A DNA stretch of 64,000 bases from Bacteroidota bacterium (GTDB taxonomy: Bacteria; Bacteroidota; Bacteroidia; Chitinophagales; Chitinophagaceae): contig JAFDXK010000001.1 in the NCBI GenBank assembly GCA_018267965.1, positions 1 to 64,000 on the forward strand, read 5' to 3'. The notes beneath the pieces are model-generated. The model saw nothing but the letters and a program-made list of their open reading frames with translations. It was not told where the DNA came from and searched no databases. Position 1 is the first letter of the stretch. Every line of letters begins with the position of its first letter. Made by a program: the position numbers and the translations under genes. This document shows, piece by piece, positions 53,145 to 61,900 of this stretch.

Positions 53145-54203
53145 ATGGAAGATGTAGAAATAACCAATGAACAACAGTGTAAAAATTGTGGCTCAGTACT
53201 CGACGGCAAGTTTTGTAAAAATTGCGGCCAAAAAGTAATTGAACACAAAGAGACGATATGGCACGCTGTAACACACTTTGTATCTGACATCTTTCATTAT
53301 GACGGGAGATTTATAAGAACGTTAAAATTGTTACTTACCCGTCCTGGCTTTTTGTCTTTAGAGTATAAGAACGGTGCCCGAGAAAAGTATGTTGACCCTT
53401 TTAGGCTTTATTTATTCATGTCCGCATTAGCCGTTGTAGTGTTTGTAAACATTGAAAGTCCTCAGGAAACAGTTACCAGAAGGGATAACCCCGATATCAT
53501 ACGTTTCATTGACTCAACAAGGGCAGCCCTGCTGACCGATAGGGCGCATAGCGCAAAAAATAAGAAAGGCAGATATGACCGGATCAAATTTGAGGTGAAC
53601 GGGAAAAAGATAACAATACTTGACCCGGCAGATATTTTAAAGCATGGCAAGCGCTATTACGACTCTGTTCAAAATACCCTTAGTCCACAAAAAAGAACTA
53701 GTGGTTATTTCCGATATAAGGATATGAAAGTTATAGAGGCATATGATGCCTTTGATATGGCTCCGTATAATTATTCCCAAAAAATAGATGAGAAGATTAG
53801 TCTGCTCCTTCCTAAAGCGTTTTTTATTTCGATGCCATTTTTCATTCTTGCGCTATTCGCGCTTTATTTCAATAAACGGAAACAATATCTTTCTGCGTAC
53901 CATGCCATATTCACTTTGCATATTTATACTACTATGTGGGTATTTATCATGCTAGATAGTATTACGTCAACATATTTTGAACATCCCAAAACTCATATTA
54001 TATATACTTGTGTAGGCTATATTATTTTTTTCGGCTGTTTAGTTTACCTCTATGTAGCAATGCTTCGGTTCTATAAAGAACGCTGGTGGCTTACCCTGAT
54101 AAAGGCAATCGTATTGATAATTTTTACAGGATTAGTTTTTTACGGCGGTGTACTAATACTGAAAGAATACTTAACTATATCCCTTGCTACAATTCCTGCA
54201 TAG
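53145..54203 (+). CDS. DUF3667 membrane protein with N-terminal zinc ribbon
   Basis: 352 aa from the ATG at 53145, chosen because of the promoter box and because the family starts at the zinc ribbon (CKNCGSVLDGKFCKNCGQK). Next is the DUF3667 core: ETIWHAVTHFVSDIFHYDGRFIRTLKLLLTRPGFLSLEYKNGAREKYVDPFRLYLFMSALAVVVF. A soluble charged loop of about 130 residues follows, then three to four C-terminal membrane helices. Frequent in Bacteroidota, function unknown. Transcribed divergently from the HEEFH gene, with the LytTR-type element between them; it has a strong terminator of its own. Confidence 0.88.
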   Translation: MEDVEITNEQQCKNCGSVLDGKFCKNCGQKVIEHKETIWHAVTHFVSDIFHYDGRFIRTLKLLLTRPGFLSLEYKNGAREKYVDPFRLYLFMSALAVVVFVNIESPQETVTRRDNPDIIRFIDSTRAALLTDRAHSAKNKKGRYDRIKFEVNGKKITILDPADILKHGKRYYDSVQNTLSPQKRTSGYFRYKDMKVIEAYDAFDMAPYNYSQKIDEKISLLLPKAFFISMPFFILALFALYFNKRKQYLSAYHAIFTLHIYTTMWVFIMLDSITSTYFEHPKTHIIYTCVGYIIFFGCLVYLYVAMLRFYKERWWLTLIKAIVLIIFTGLVFYGGVLILKEYLTISLATIPA

Positions 54204-54279
54204 TTTGTCAACAATAGTACGCTGTATATTATTAGACTATGATAAGTGCAATCCGGTAGTGATACGAACTTTTGAATCA

Positions 54280-54310
54280 ATTGACTCATTATCAGTGAGT
54301 CAATTTTTTT
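54280..54310 (+). terminator. Terminator of the DUF3667 gene
   Basis: ATTGACTCA / TGAGTCAAT stem with a 7-base loop, followed by Ts. It directly abuts repeat copy B. Confidence 0.88.
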
Positions 54311-54420
54311 ACTCGATCAACCTCAGAACGCCTAATTAGGTTCATCTAATCCAGCCATTTATACAAAAACAAAAAAGCCACTGAATTTCAGTGGCTTTTT
54401 TCGAGTGATCCCGTTGGGAC
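54311..54420 (+). repeat. 110-bp direct repeat, copy B, with embedded terminator hairpin
   Basis: 100/110 identical to 42931-43040. Its hairpin GCCACTGA / TCAGTGGC is perfect, with A6 before and T6 after. The minus strand end CCCAACGGGATCA resembles a tRNA acceptor 3' strand. It closes the 43.2-54.2 kb module. The stretch 54421-54597 after it shows nothing recognisable. Confidence 0.85.
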
Positions 54421-54597
54421 ATTTGTCGAACCGGATTGTGGAAGATTTTAAGTTATTGGCCGTCTGATTGGACACTTGTTAACCTACTTAGGACTAATTC
54501 ACTTTTATTTTCAGCATATTTTGCTCGAGATACGTTTTTATTGAGGAAGTGGATATTTACGTATCGTTTTTAGTAGTTTTAGTAAAAATGGTAGTGA

Positions 54598-54863
54598 ATG
54601 TTTCCCAGAACGGAATTAGTCCCAGGTTTACGCTTTGTTGATCTTACTAGTGACTATGACAGAGCTGCATTGTTGTCGGTGGGAAATAACGCCAATCAGG
54701 AGATTGGCTGCCATAAAGACGTAGTGGAACACTACGCCTAGCTGGGATTACGCTTACTTGCCTTACCGCAATATAAGGTTCAAGCGAATACGCTTGAACA
54801 GTTGCAACTGGACTATTCTCATAAACATGTCTTTAGGACGAAAGGGGAAGTATTTGCATCTTA
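54598..54863 (+). pseudogene. Decayed reading frame with one internal TAG
   Basis: ATG at 54598 opens a frame that reads protein-like for 47 codons (FPRTELVPGLRFVDLTSDYD, ending KDVVEHYA), meets TAG at 54739-54741, and then stays open for 40 more codons (LGLRLLALPQYKVQANTLEQ, ending TKGEVFAS) to TAA. A CAG-to-TAG change would explain the stop. No family recognised. Upstream stops show that any earlier part is lost or out of frame. This is the only coding-like signal between 54204 and 54867. Confidence 0.35.
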
Positions 54864-54867
54864 ACTA

Positions 54868-55167
54868 TTATGTCTTGCTTTCCTTCAAAAAAGTTCTTAA
54901 GGTTTCATTTGCCATTGTCGGTAAAAATTCCGTGATCGAATACTCTGCTAATCCATGTAAGTTAAAGGGGTCTTCCGCAATGACTTTTTCTATTGTGGCC
55001 AGATCTTCCGCCTGGGCTAAAATAACCCCACCTGTGCGTGGCTGTTTTCTACCGGAAAGCATAAATATTCCCTTCGCATAATATTTTTCAAGGAATAGTT
55101 TATGGGCATCGAGTAGCTGGTCTATTTCTGCTAACGACCCGGTATATGTTAATTGAATGACGAACAT
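54868..55167 (-). CDS. YciI family protein
   Basis: 99 aa, cytoplasmic. Opens FVIQLTYTGSLAEIDQLLDAHKLFLEKYYAKGIFMLSGRKQPRTGGVILA, the YCII-related dimeric ferredoxin-like fold with the His-Asp pair thought to be catalytic (DAHKLF and EDPF). The substrate is unknown. It is the last gene of a minus-strand run of small-molecule genes (cupins, tautomerase, MDR reductase), 115 bases after a cupin gene. Confidence 0.88.
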   Translation of the reverse strand: MFVIQLTYTGSLAEIDQLLDAHKLFLEKYYAKGIFMLSGRKQPRTGGVILAQAEDLATIEKVIAEDPFNLHGLAEYSITEFLPTMANETLRTFLKESKT

Positions 55168-55282
55168 AAATAATTGATTTAATAACTTATTTTTCCAAAG
55201 GATTTTTTCAGCGCCGATGTTATGTAAAGAAGTTGTTTTGGAGATTTTCTCACACCTCTCTTGTTAATCTTTTAAGGTGTTG

Positions 55283-55672
55283 TTAGTCTATCGCAATAAA
55301 ATGTCTGTCATTTTTACTATGGCTTAACGGAGCTGTTCCAAGTATTCGAAGCGGGCTCTCTGAAACATTCTTAAATTCATGAACTTCTCCTGGGTGTATT
55401 GTGAAGCAGTCTCCTGCGTTAACCTGCATTTCGGTATGCCAAAGAACATTTTCATTTTCCAAGATGCCTGTATGAATGATGCCTTGTCCGTAAAGTATAA
55501 AATATGTTTCAATGTCATTCTTGTGGTAGTGTGCCGGAATTGATTGTCCCATTGCTAATTCGATTGCAAATACAGACATCTTTTCGTTACCAGTTAAATG
55601 AACAAGTTTTACTCCTACCTTTTTGTCTGTTTCCGTATTGTTCAGACAGCTGTTAATGTTTGAAATTTTCAT
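55283..55672 (-). CDS. Cupin domain protein
   Basis: 129 aa from the ATG at 55672 (KISNINSC); the frame extends further upstream but overlaps the tautomerase gene. Cupin motif 1 is visible as IPAHYHKNDIETYFILYGQG and motif 2 as AGDCFTIHPGEVHEFKN, giving two His, a Glu and a final His for a metal site. Likely a metal-dependent small-molecule enzyme or sensor in the cytoplasm. Its start overlaps the tautomerase stop by 20 bases, so the two are coupled. Confidence 0.85.
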   Translation of the reverse strand: MKISNINSCLNNTETDKKVGVKLVHLTGNEKMSVFAIELAMGQSIPAHYHKNDIETYFILYGQGIIHTGILENENVLWHTEMQVNAGDCFTIHPGEVHEFKNVSESPLRILGTAPLSHSKNDRHFIAID

Positions 55673-56066
55673 TGTTGAAATGTTTTGGTTCTTGTATTTC
55701 ACCGTTCCCAAAGGACCAGTTCTGCTTTCCTTCATTTTCCACCAACACTATGATGATGTTATTCTTTGTAATGGTTGTCGAGCCGCTTATCCGCTCAGCA
55801 ATTTCTCTATATAACCTTCTTTTTTGATCCACCGTACGTCCTTGCCCTGCTATGATTTGAATGTATATAATATCTGAAGTATGTGCTATGCCCAAATAAG
55901 CTTCGGGAAACTTTATTTGTCTTGAATCCAACTCTTCGATTATATGGAAATAGTCGCTTTCCGGAATTTTAAACTCCTGCATCAGTGCATGGTGAACAGA
56001 TATCGACACGTTGTCTTTGGTTTCCTGCGAAAAAGATTTTGGCAAACTGATTCTTACAAACGGCAT
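55653..56066 (-). CDS. Tautomerase superfamily protein
   Basis: 137 aa. Begins MPFVRISLPKSFS, keeping Pro at position 2, which becomes the catalytic N-terminal proline after Met removal. The central IIYIQIIAGQGRTVDQKRRLYREIAERI and NNIIIVLVENEGKQNWSFGNG fit the longer tautomerase-family proteins. Likely acts on keto-enol acids. Co-transcribed with the overlapping cupin gene. Confidence 0.85.
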   Translation of the reverse strand: MPFVRISLPKSFSQETKDNVSISVHHALMQEFKIPESDYFHIIEELDSRQIKFPEAYLGIAHTSDIIYIQIIAGQGRTVDQKRRLYREIAERISGSTTITKNNIIIVLVENEGKQNWSFGNGEIQEPKHFNNENFKH

Positions 56067-56166
56067 AATTAAATTTGCATTTTACGTGTTAATGACAAGT
56101 AGAGCCACTTAAAAATAATCGCTGTAACTTAAGTGAGAAACAATTTCGTTTCATGTTTTTTACGAA

Positions 56167-56556
56167 TTATTGATGAATAAACCTGACATTTTCCTCTATG
56201 CCCTCTTTCAAATAAAAAACAATAAATGTCATTGGCTTATCATGCGAAGCATTATCGAAGTGAAGGATATTTTCATTTTTGGGTTCATAAAACGAGTCAC
56301 CTTCCTTTAAAATGATCGAGTCTTTCCCTTCAACCTGAAAAAGGACTGTCCCGGATTTGATATAACCCACTACGGGGCAGGGATGTAAATGCTTTGGAGC
56401 TGTTTGCCCTGCCGGAAACGTGATTTCCTGTATTTCAACTTTAGATATTTTCTGATCCATTAAAGCAGGTTCAAGATTCTTCCTGACAATTAAATTCTGC
56501 TGTGCCATAGCGTTGGAAATTATGAATGAATAAATGAGAACGAGATAGTATTTCAT
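56167..56556 (-). CDS. Exported cupin domain protein
   Basis: 129 aa from the ATG at 56556, which starts a signal peptide (KYYLVLIYSFIISNAMAQ). Cupin motifs: PKHLHPCPVVGYIKSGTVLFQVEG and EGDSFYEPKNENILHFDNAS. It is therefore a periplasmic cupin, unlike the cytoplasmic one downstream. Gaps of 82 and 100 bases separate it from its neighbours on the same strand. Substrate unknown. Confidence 0.82.
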   Translation of the reverse strand: MKYYLVLIYSFIISNAMAQQNLIVRKNLEPALMDQKISKVEIQEITFPAGQTAPKHLHPCPVVGYIKSGTVLFQVEGKDSIILKEGDSFYEPKNENILHFDNASHDKPMTFIVFYLKEGIEENVRFIHQ

Positions 56557-56638
56557 TGTTGTTTTGTTGCTTTTAGAATAAAAAGAAAACTCATACATGT
56601 AAATGCTTAGCAAGCCAACCAGTTCAAAACTATTTATT

Positions 56639-57619
56639 TTACTCGCGGTTGTTTATTGAAATCAGCACTTTGCCTGTATTTGCATTGCTTTTCTGATATT
56701 CGAATGCTTTGCAAAAATCTGCCATTGGGAAAACTGCTGCAACAGGCATTTGAAATTCGGGTTTTGCTATAGCTTCTACCAATGAGCTATAAATGTTACT
56801 AACATCGTCGCCTTTCTTCGAAAGCCATGCATCTATGCCGAAACCGGTAATGGTCAGATTTTTAAATATGACTGTTGCGTTATGGTAACTAACATTTCCC
56901 TTTCCCAGTAACCCGTAGGAAATGACCTTGCCAAATGGTGCCATAACAGTGAGAAGTTCGGACAGCAATTGGTCACCCACGGCATCCAGCACACATGCCA
57001 CACCTTTATGACCGGTAATTTCCAATATTCTTTCTGCAAGGTCGCCGGACTGTGATGTTAAGATCTTTGTTGCACCGATAATGTCAAGTCCTTCTGCCTC
57101 CTTTTCATCACGTGTTACAACTATGGTGCTTATTCCTCTTAACCTTGCCAGTTGCATGATTATTTTTGACACTGCTGAGTTGCCTGCATTTATCAACAGC
57201 CAATCGTCTTGCGTCAGATCAGCTTCATCTAAAAGTGCATAAGCAGTTATAGGATTTAACGACAGCTGGCATCCTTTCTCCAACGGAAAATTATTGGGCA
57301 AGGGTATCAGTTTGTTCTCTGGTACAATAGCGTATTCTGCCCACAGGCCTTTATGCCGGAAGGCAACCAGCGCATTTTTATTGAATAGAGATCCATCCTG
57401 CACTTTATCAATAATACCAACACCCTCCAATCCTGCTATTTGTGGCAGCTGAGGTTTGATACGATACACACCATTAATAAACAGCAAGTCAGCAGGATTA
57501 ATAGGGCTTGCCAGCATCTTCACCCTTACCTCCTCTTCACCAGGTTCTGGTACTCCAACTTCTGTCATCCTCAGCACATCGCAGGGTACTCCTGCGTGTT
57601 CAAATACTACTGCTTTCAT
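56639..57619 (-). CDS. MDR-family NAD(P)H-dependent reductase (quinone/enoyl reductase-like)
   Basis: 326 aa from the ATG at 57619 (KAVVFEHAGVP). Medium-chain dehydrogenase/reductase fold without zinc ligands: PINPADLLFINGVYRIKPQLPQIAGLEGVGIIDKV, then the nucleotide-binding turn LLINAGNSAVSKIIMQLARLRG and ACVLDAVGDQLLSELL. Closest in style to the MECR/quinone-oxidoreductase branch (AGNSAV as in enoyl reductases). It acts in the cytoplasm and reduces conjugated carbonyls or enoyl thioesters; the exact substrate is unknown. It starts 15 bases after the truncated SnoaL gene. Confidence 0.88.
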   Translation of the reverse strand: MKAVVFEHAGVPCDVLRMTEVGVPEPGEEEVRVKMLASPINPADLLFINGVYRIKPQLPQIAGLEGVGIIDKVQDGSLFNKNALVAFRHKGLWAEYAIVPENKLIPLPNNFPLEKGCQLSLNPITAYALLDEADLTQDDWLLINAGNSAVSKIIMQLARLRGISTIVVTRDEKEAEGLDIIGATKILTSQSGDLAERILEITGHKGVACVLDAVGDQLLSELLTVMAPFGKVISYGLLGKGNVSYHNATVIFKNLTITGFGIDAWLSKKGDDVSNIYSSLVEAIAKPEFQMPVAAVFPMADFCKAFEYQKSNANTGKVLISINNRE

Positions 57620-57633
57620 AATATTTTTCATTC

Positions 57634-57885
57634 TCATAATTTATTACTGAACGTTTTTAAAAAACTGTTATTTTCTGCTCTAAAACAAGTATCTCTTCTG
57701 TATTCTAGCCGATACTTATCCACTCTAGGAAACTGCGTACCCTTTGCGTGTGCCACCGGCTGGCTTATACGGATTTCCGGCTCGCCCCATTCCACATCAT
57801 CACTAAGCAACTGTAACATTGCGTTAATGTCTTTCTGACCAAAATGCTTTATATACTCTTTTACAATATTGATATTTGACTGCAT
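57634..57885 (-). pseudogene. Truncated SnoaL/NTF2-like protein
   Basis: 83 aa. The first 37 residues (NINIVKEYIKHFGQKDINAMLQLLSDDVEWGEPE) are a standard SnoaL-like/NTF2 opening, but the remaining sequence loses the fold's beta-sheet and ends at half the usual length of about 130. A frameshift near the SQPVAHAKG region, or replacement of the 3' end, is likely. It sits directly before the MDR reductase gene and may still lead that transcript. Confidence 0.5.
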
Positions 57886-57971
57886 ACTGTGTGAATTTAT
57901 ATTTTATCAATAATGATTGTATTCTTTAAATTTTGCAAACTTCCTCGTAAAAAGCTGTCTTAATTCATACC

Positions 57972-58736
57972 TCAGTTCCATAGGAAAATGCGGTAATTAA
58001 GACGTTTCAGTATATAGATATTAAAAGGTATAGACAACAATACTATTAGCATTAGTATTGTGAGGGAAGACAAACCATAGTCTTTGGCGTATGTCATATC
58101 CAATACATCTTTTGTAATCCTGTAAACAACGTTACATGCCCAGTGCAGCCCTATCGAATACCATAAAGAATTAGTAAGCGCTAACGGGATGGCAAGAAAT
58201 ACACCTGTGATGAACAGATAGATCAATGTTTCGTCAGGCGCCGCCAATTTATACGGATGGTTTAATACATAAAACAGTGCGGAAACAAGCACAAATACAA
58301 TCTTGTTCCAATTCTTCCCAAACACTGCGAAAACATATCCCCGGGTAATAATATCTTCTGCAATGGAAGGTAAAAATGTCCCGACGGAAAACAGCACAAC
58401 CTTTCCTAATGTAGGCAACAGGGAAAGATTATGGGCATTTATCATTTCCCTGTGTGTGAGTAATGAAACAACAAATGAGAGTGAATAGGTAACAAAGCCC
58501 GATAACAATCCTACAACAAAAAGATATTTCCCATCTTTTTGCCATGCCAGCTTGTAGTCTTGTATGCCTCCAAACCCTTGTTGCCTGGCGATAATGTGAG
58601 CTAACACAAGAACAGAAGCCATCAGGGATAAGAAGGCGATGGCATCATTATAAAAATACATAAATGCTTCAGCCGCCTGGTATGTAACCAGGAGTAAGGC
58701 CAGCCCCAGCAATTTGCCGCTAAAACTCTTAGTCAT
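57972..58736 (-). CDS. CPBP family intramembrane metalloprotease
   Basis: 254 aa with about seven membrane helices. CPBP/Abi motifs: SIAEDIITRGYVFAVFG (E-D-xxx-R in place of EExxxR), SALFYVLNH and SIGLHWACNVVY. The Glu and the two His residues needed for the active site are present. The family matures prenylated proteins in eukaryotes and in bacteria processes or confers immunity to peptides. The start lies 12 bases after the stop of a TonB-dependent receptor gene, so the two form an operon; a link to peptide or bacteriocin uptake is conceivable but unproven. Confidence 0.85.
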   Translation of the reverse strand: MTKSFSGKLLGLALLLVTYQAAEAFMYFYNDAIAFLSLMASVLVLAHIIARQQGFGGIQDYKLAWQKDGKYLFVVGLLSGFVTYSLSFVVSLLTHREMINAHNLSLLPTLGKVVLFSVGTFLPSIAEDIITRGYVFAVFGKNWNKIVFVLVSALFYVLNHPYKLAAPDETLIYLFITGVFLAIPLALTNSLWYSIGLHWACNVVYRITKDVLDMTYAKDYGLSSLTILMLIVLLSIPFNIYILKRLNYRIFLWN

Positions 58737-58748
58737 TTTTAAACGTCT

Positions 58749-61100
58749 TTAAAATTGTATACGGTAATTAATAGATGGTGTAAAGCCTAACTGGTATTGG
58801 GTGCGTATCACATTGTATCTATTGTCGAAGCCTTCACGCAGAATATTCTTATTGTTGGTCACGTTCTGAAAATCAAGATAAATTTCCTGCATACTCTTCT
58901 TACGGTTCATGCGATAAGTGATCTTGATATCACCCCTGAAATAATCAGCATACTTTTGCTCAAATGTTTTTGAATAATCGTAGGCTGTTTGGCCTTCTTT
59001 AATTGATTCCTGCAGATCAATAGGTATGTAGCGTTTACCACCTGCAGCTGTAAGTTTAGCATCTATGCATATAACATTCGATTTAGTTACTCTAAATTCT
59101 TTACCCGCCAGCATGTTCACAACATAATTATTATTGTATGCCGTATTCCTTTCTACTTTATCGCTACCTGTATACAAAGAATTGAACAAAGATGCTGTAG
59201 TAGTTACATAATAGCCTTTACTGAATTTTTTCTCCAACGTAAATTCCAAACCATAGTTACGACCGGTACCACTGTTAACAAGGCTGTCCTGTTTTGAAGA
59301 GCCATATGTAGAACCAAGATTAAGCGCTGAGAATGTGCTTGGTGCTGACTCTACCGGAACATTATATATATGTTGGTAGTATGCTTCTATCTTGTAGTGC
59401 CATTCACCAAATATTGTATGTTCCCAACCGGCTACAAATTGCGCACTCCTTGTGAAGTTCAGCGAACGATTGGTTTCAATGTAGTTATTATCTCCGTTTT
59501 TTGTTTTCAGGAAGTACAGCATCAAATCTTGCATTTGGCTGTGCATGCCCGCACCCAGGTTTACAGAGCTCAGCTGACCAACCTGGAATTTTGCACCCAG
59601 ACGAGGCTCTATTGAATAGCTGTTATTCAGCGTAAGGTATTGACCGAATAAACCTGTGTTTAATGTTATTTTATCAGTGAAACGGTGCTGCCATGATGTG
59701 TAAGCCTGCAACAACTGTGTACTACCTTCTTCTTTACGCAATGGGGTCATATCGCCACTGAGAGATGTACTGTCAGCAAATGAGAAATGAATATCATGTG
59801 CGGTAATACCGGCCTGTATCCTGTCTTTTGAAGAGAACTTCTTGTTGATATTATCTGTTATTGTGTATTTCCATTCGTTGGTATGCTCTCTGTAATTAGG
59901 GTAGGCATCGCGTGCTTCATTCAAAGAATCCTGAATAGTTCTCACTTTTTGTCCGCTCACAGCCAGTGTTACTTTGTTAGACAATGAATTGGTGATGAAA
60001 TACGTATTAGATATACCTGCTACACCGCTATTACTTTTGAAGTCAAGATTTTTATACGGGTCGTTGTAGAAATTCTGGGTATCGGCAATATTTCCTTTGA
60101 ATGATATATTACTCAGTCCGCCTACACCAAATATTGTAAACTTGCCTGCCTTCTGAGTAGGTATGCTTATCTTAAAGCTAAGGTCCTGGTATTGCGGTAT
60201 GGCACTGCCTGTGCCCGTAATGATACCTACTTTTTGCAGCAATCCGGGTATGCTGTACCTGTAATCTACCAGGTAAGATGCCTTACTTTTTTTAGAGAAA
60301 TAACCTTCTGCACCCAATTCCAAACCCGATAAGCCCATTTGTGCTATATACTCTCTTTTGCCTGAGTTACCTTCTCTTAGTTGCAGGTCAAACACACCGG
60401 CATTGGCATTGCCAAACTGAGCAGGAAATGCACTGGTATAGAAAGCAGATTTGTCCAGCACATTATTATTGATCATACTCACAGGGCCGCCTGTTGCTCC
60501 CGATTGTCCGAAGTGGCTGGGGTTGGCCACATCAATACCTTCTATTCTCCATAATAATCCTGTGGGAGCATTACCACGTATTATGATATCGTTACGGCTG
60601 TCGTTATTGCTGATGACACCTGCAAAATTGCTGGCCATACGTGCCACATCATTCCTGCTGCCTGCATACCTGCGGGTATCCTCTGCATTAAACACGCTGG
60701 CACTAACGGTAGCCATTTGCTTATCGGTAATTTTTTCACGGCTGGCTTTTATCACTACTTCTTTGATTGCACGCACCTGCTCCAGCATTTCAAGGTCTAA
60801 CACAGTTTCTTTACCCGATTCTATCACTACGTTCGGAATTGTTTGTTCCTGGTAGCCGGTGTGAGACACCCTAACTGTAGCACGGCCTACCGGTACTCCG
60901 GTAATACTATAATTACCATCTGCATCTGTAACAGTTCCCTCGCTATGCCCGTTACAATTAACTACTATACTCACACTCGGTATACCTGTTTTAGATTGCT
61001 GATCGGTAACGATACCCTTTATGGTTTGGGTTAATGTTTGTGCATCTGCACCTGCAGCAATCAGTAAACTTAGCGTCAGGATAAAGAATACTTGTTTCAT
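58749..61100 (-). CDS. TonB-dependent receptor with carboxypeptidase-like domain
   Basis: 783 aa from the ATG at 61100, which begins the signal peptide (KQVFFILTLSLLIAAGADAQ). The carboxypeptidase-like domain (IKGIVTDQQSKTGIPSVSIVVN ... GTVTDADGNYSITGVPVG), the plug (NDVARMASNFAGVISNNDSRNDIIIRGNAPTGLLWRIEGID) and a long barrel ending NYRIQF are all present. Outer membrane. No SusD gene is nearby; the partner is a CPBP protease. The substrate cannot be inferred. Confidence 0.9.
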   Translation of the reverse strand: MKQVFFILTLSLLIAAGADAQTLTQTIKGIVTDQQSKTGIPSVSIVVNCNGHSEGTVTDADGNYSITGVPVGRATVRVSHTGYQEQTIPNVVIESGKETVLDLEMLEQVRAIKEVVIKASREKITDKQMATVSASVFNAEDTRRYAGSRNDVARMASNFAGVISNNDSRNDIIIRGNAPTGLLWRIEGIDVANPSHFGQSGATGGPVSMINNNVLDKSAFYTSAFPAQFGNANAGVFDLQLREGNSGKREYIAQMGLSGLELGAEGYFSKKSKASYLVDYRYSIPGLLQKVGIITGTGSAIPQYQDLSFKISIPTQKAGKFTIFGVGGLSNISFKGNIADTQNFYNDPYKNLDFKSNSGVAGISNTYFITNSLSNKVTLAVSGQKVRTIQDSLNEARDAYPNYREHTNEWKYTITDNINKKFSSKDRIQAGITAHDIHFSFADSTSLSGDMTPLRKEEGSTQLLQAYTSWQHRFTDKITLNTGLFGQYLTLNNSYSIEPRLGAKFQVGQLSSVNLGAGMHSQMQDLMLYFLKTKNGDNNYIETNRSLNFTRSAQFVAGWEHTIFGEWHYKIEAYYQHIYNVPVESAPSTFSALNLGSTYGSSKQDSLVNSGTGRNYGLEFTLEKKFSKGYYVTTTASLFNSLYTGSDKVERNTAYNNNYVVNMLAGKEFRVTKSNVICIDAKLTAAGGKRYIPIDLQESIKEGQTAYDYSKTFEQKYADYFRGDIKITYRMNRKKSMQEIYLDFQNVTNNKNILREGFDNRYNVIRTQYQLGFTPSINYRIQF

Positions 61101-61238
61101 ATTTCTGATTGAGTGATTTTTATGTGTCATAAAATGATTTTTTTATTATTTAAACTATTGTCAACATTGCCGGGCGTATTATCGCCTATTGTAAAAGAGC
61201 TATTAAAGAATACTTATATCAGTTTTGGTATATAGTTA

Positions 61239-61691
61239 TTAAATACCGAATTGACGTAAATGATGATCCATATGCATCCAGGCTGCCACTCCCCACTGCT
61301 TTGTGCTTAAATACCCGAATGAGGGGTGTACCAATTGCACAGGCTTATTTCGTGAAGGGAACGCATTAATTATCTCAATGAACCTATTTTTTTGCTCATC
61401 AAATCTTACTGTATCTATCCTGCCATGTGTATCATTAGCAGCAGCACCTTTCAGATTTTTGGGGAACTGAGGTACGATATGGAGCGAAAGAAAGCGCAGC
61501 AACTTTTGTTTGAATGAAGCTTTTATATAATCCTGCGCACCTTCCAGTATTTGCGTATTAGCAAGATTACAGTGATACAGCATTTCTGTAGGGTTCATTT
61601 CGCCCCACTTTGCCGGTTGATTTACTTCCAGTTTTTTTATCCGGCTGATTATCTCGTTGGCCGAATTCTTGTCAAATAAGCTCTTTCTCAT
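61239..61691 (-). CDS. DUF1569 family protein
   Basis: 150 aa. Opens RKSLFDKNSANEIISRIKKLEVNQPAKWGEMNPTEMLYHCNLAN and ends with the DUF1569 hallmark WGVAAWMHMDHHLRQFG. The family has a DinB-like four-helix bundle with His residues that could hold a metal (YHCN, MDHHL). Cytoplasmic, function unknown. Divergent from the membrane AraC regulator gene; nested inverted repeats lie between them. Confidence 0.9.
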   Translation of the reverse strand: MRKSLFDKNSANEIISRIKKLEVNQPAKWGEMNPTEMLYHCNLANTQILEGAQDYIKASFKQKLLRFLSLHIVPQFPKNLKGAAANDTHGRIDTVRFDEQKNRFIEIINAFPSRNKPVQLVHPSFGYLSTKQWGVAAWMHMDHHLRQFGI

Positions 61692-61771
61692 TTTTGCAGT
61701 TTTAGTTGTTATAGATTTTGTGATGCAAAAATGGTGTGCTCGTCTGCCCCCGATGCCCCGCTCAATTAGTT

Positions 61772-61862
61772 CGTACTTTTTAGAAGTACGGATAAATTGG
61801 GAAGTCGTATAAATAAATGAAAATCAATTAATTGCATTTTTTGCATATTCCATTATCCGTAC
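61772..61862. promoter_or_regulatory. Nested inverted repeats between DUF1569 and araC genes
   Basis: CGTACTT (61772-61778) and AAGTACG (61784-61790) form a 7-bp inverted repeat with a 5-base gap. GTACGGATAA (61786-61795) is repeated inverted as TTATCCGTAC (61853-61862). They occupy the shared control region and are candidate binding sites for the AraC-type regulator. Confidence 0.45.
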
Positions 61863-61900
61863 CTATCTTGTACGGCAAATAGCATTATTTCATACCCATT

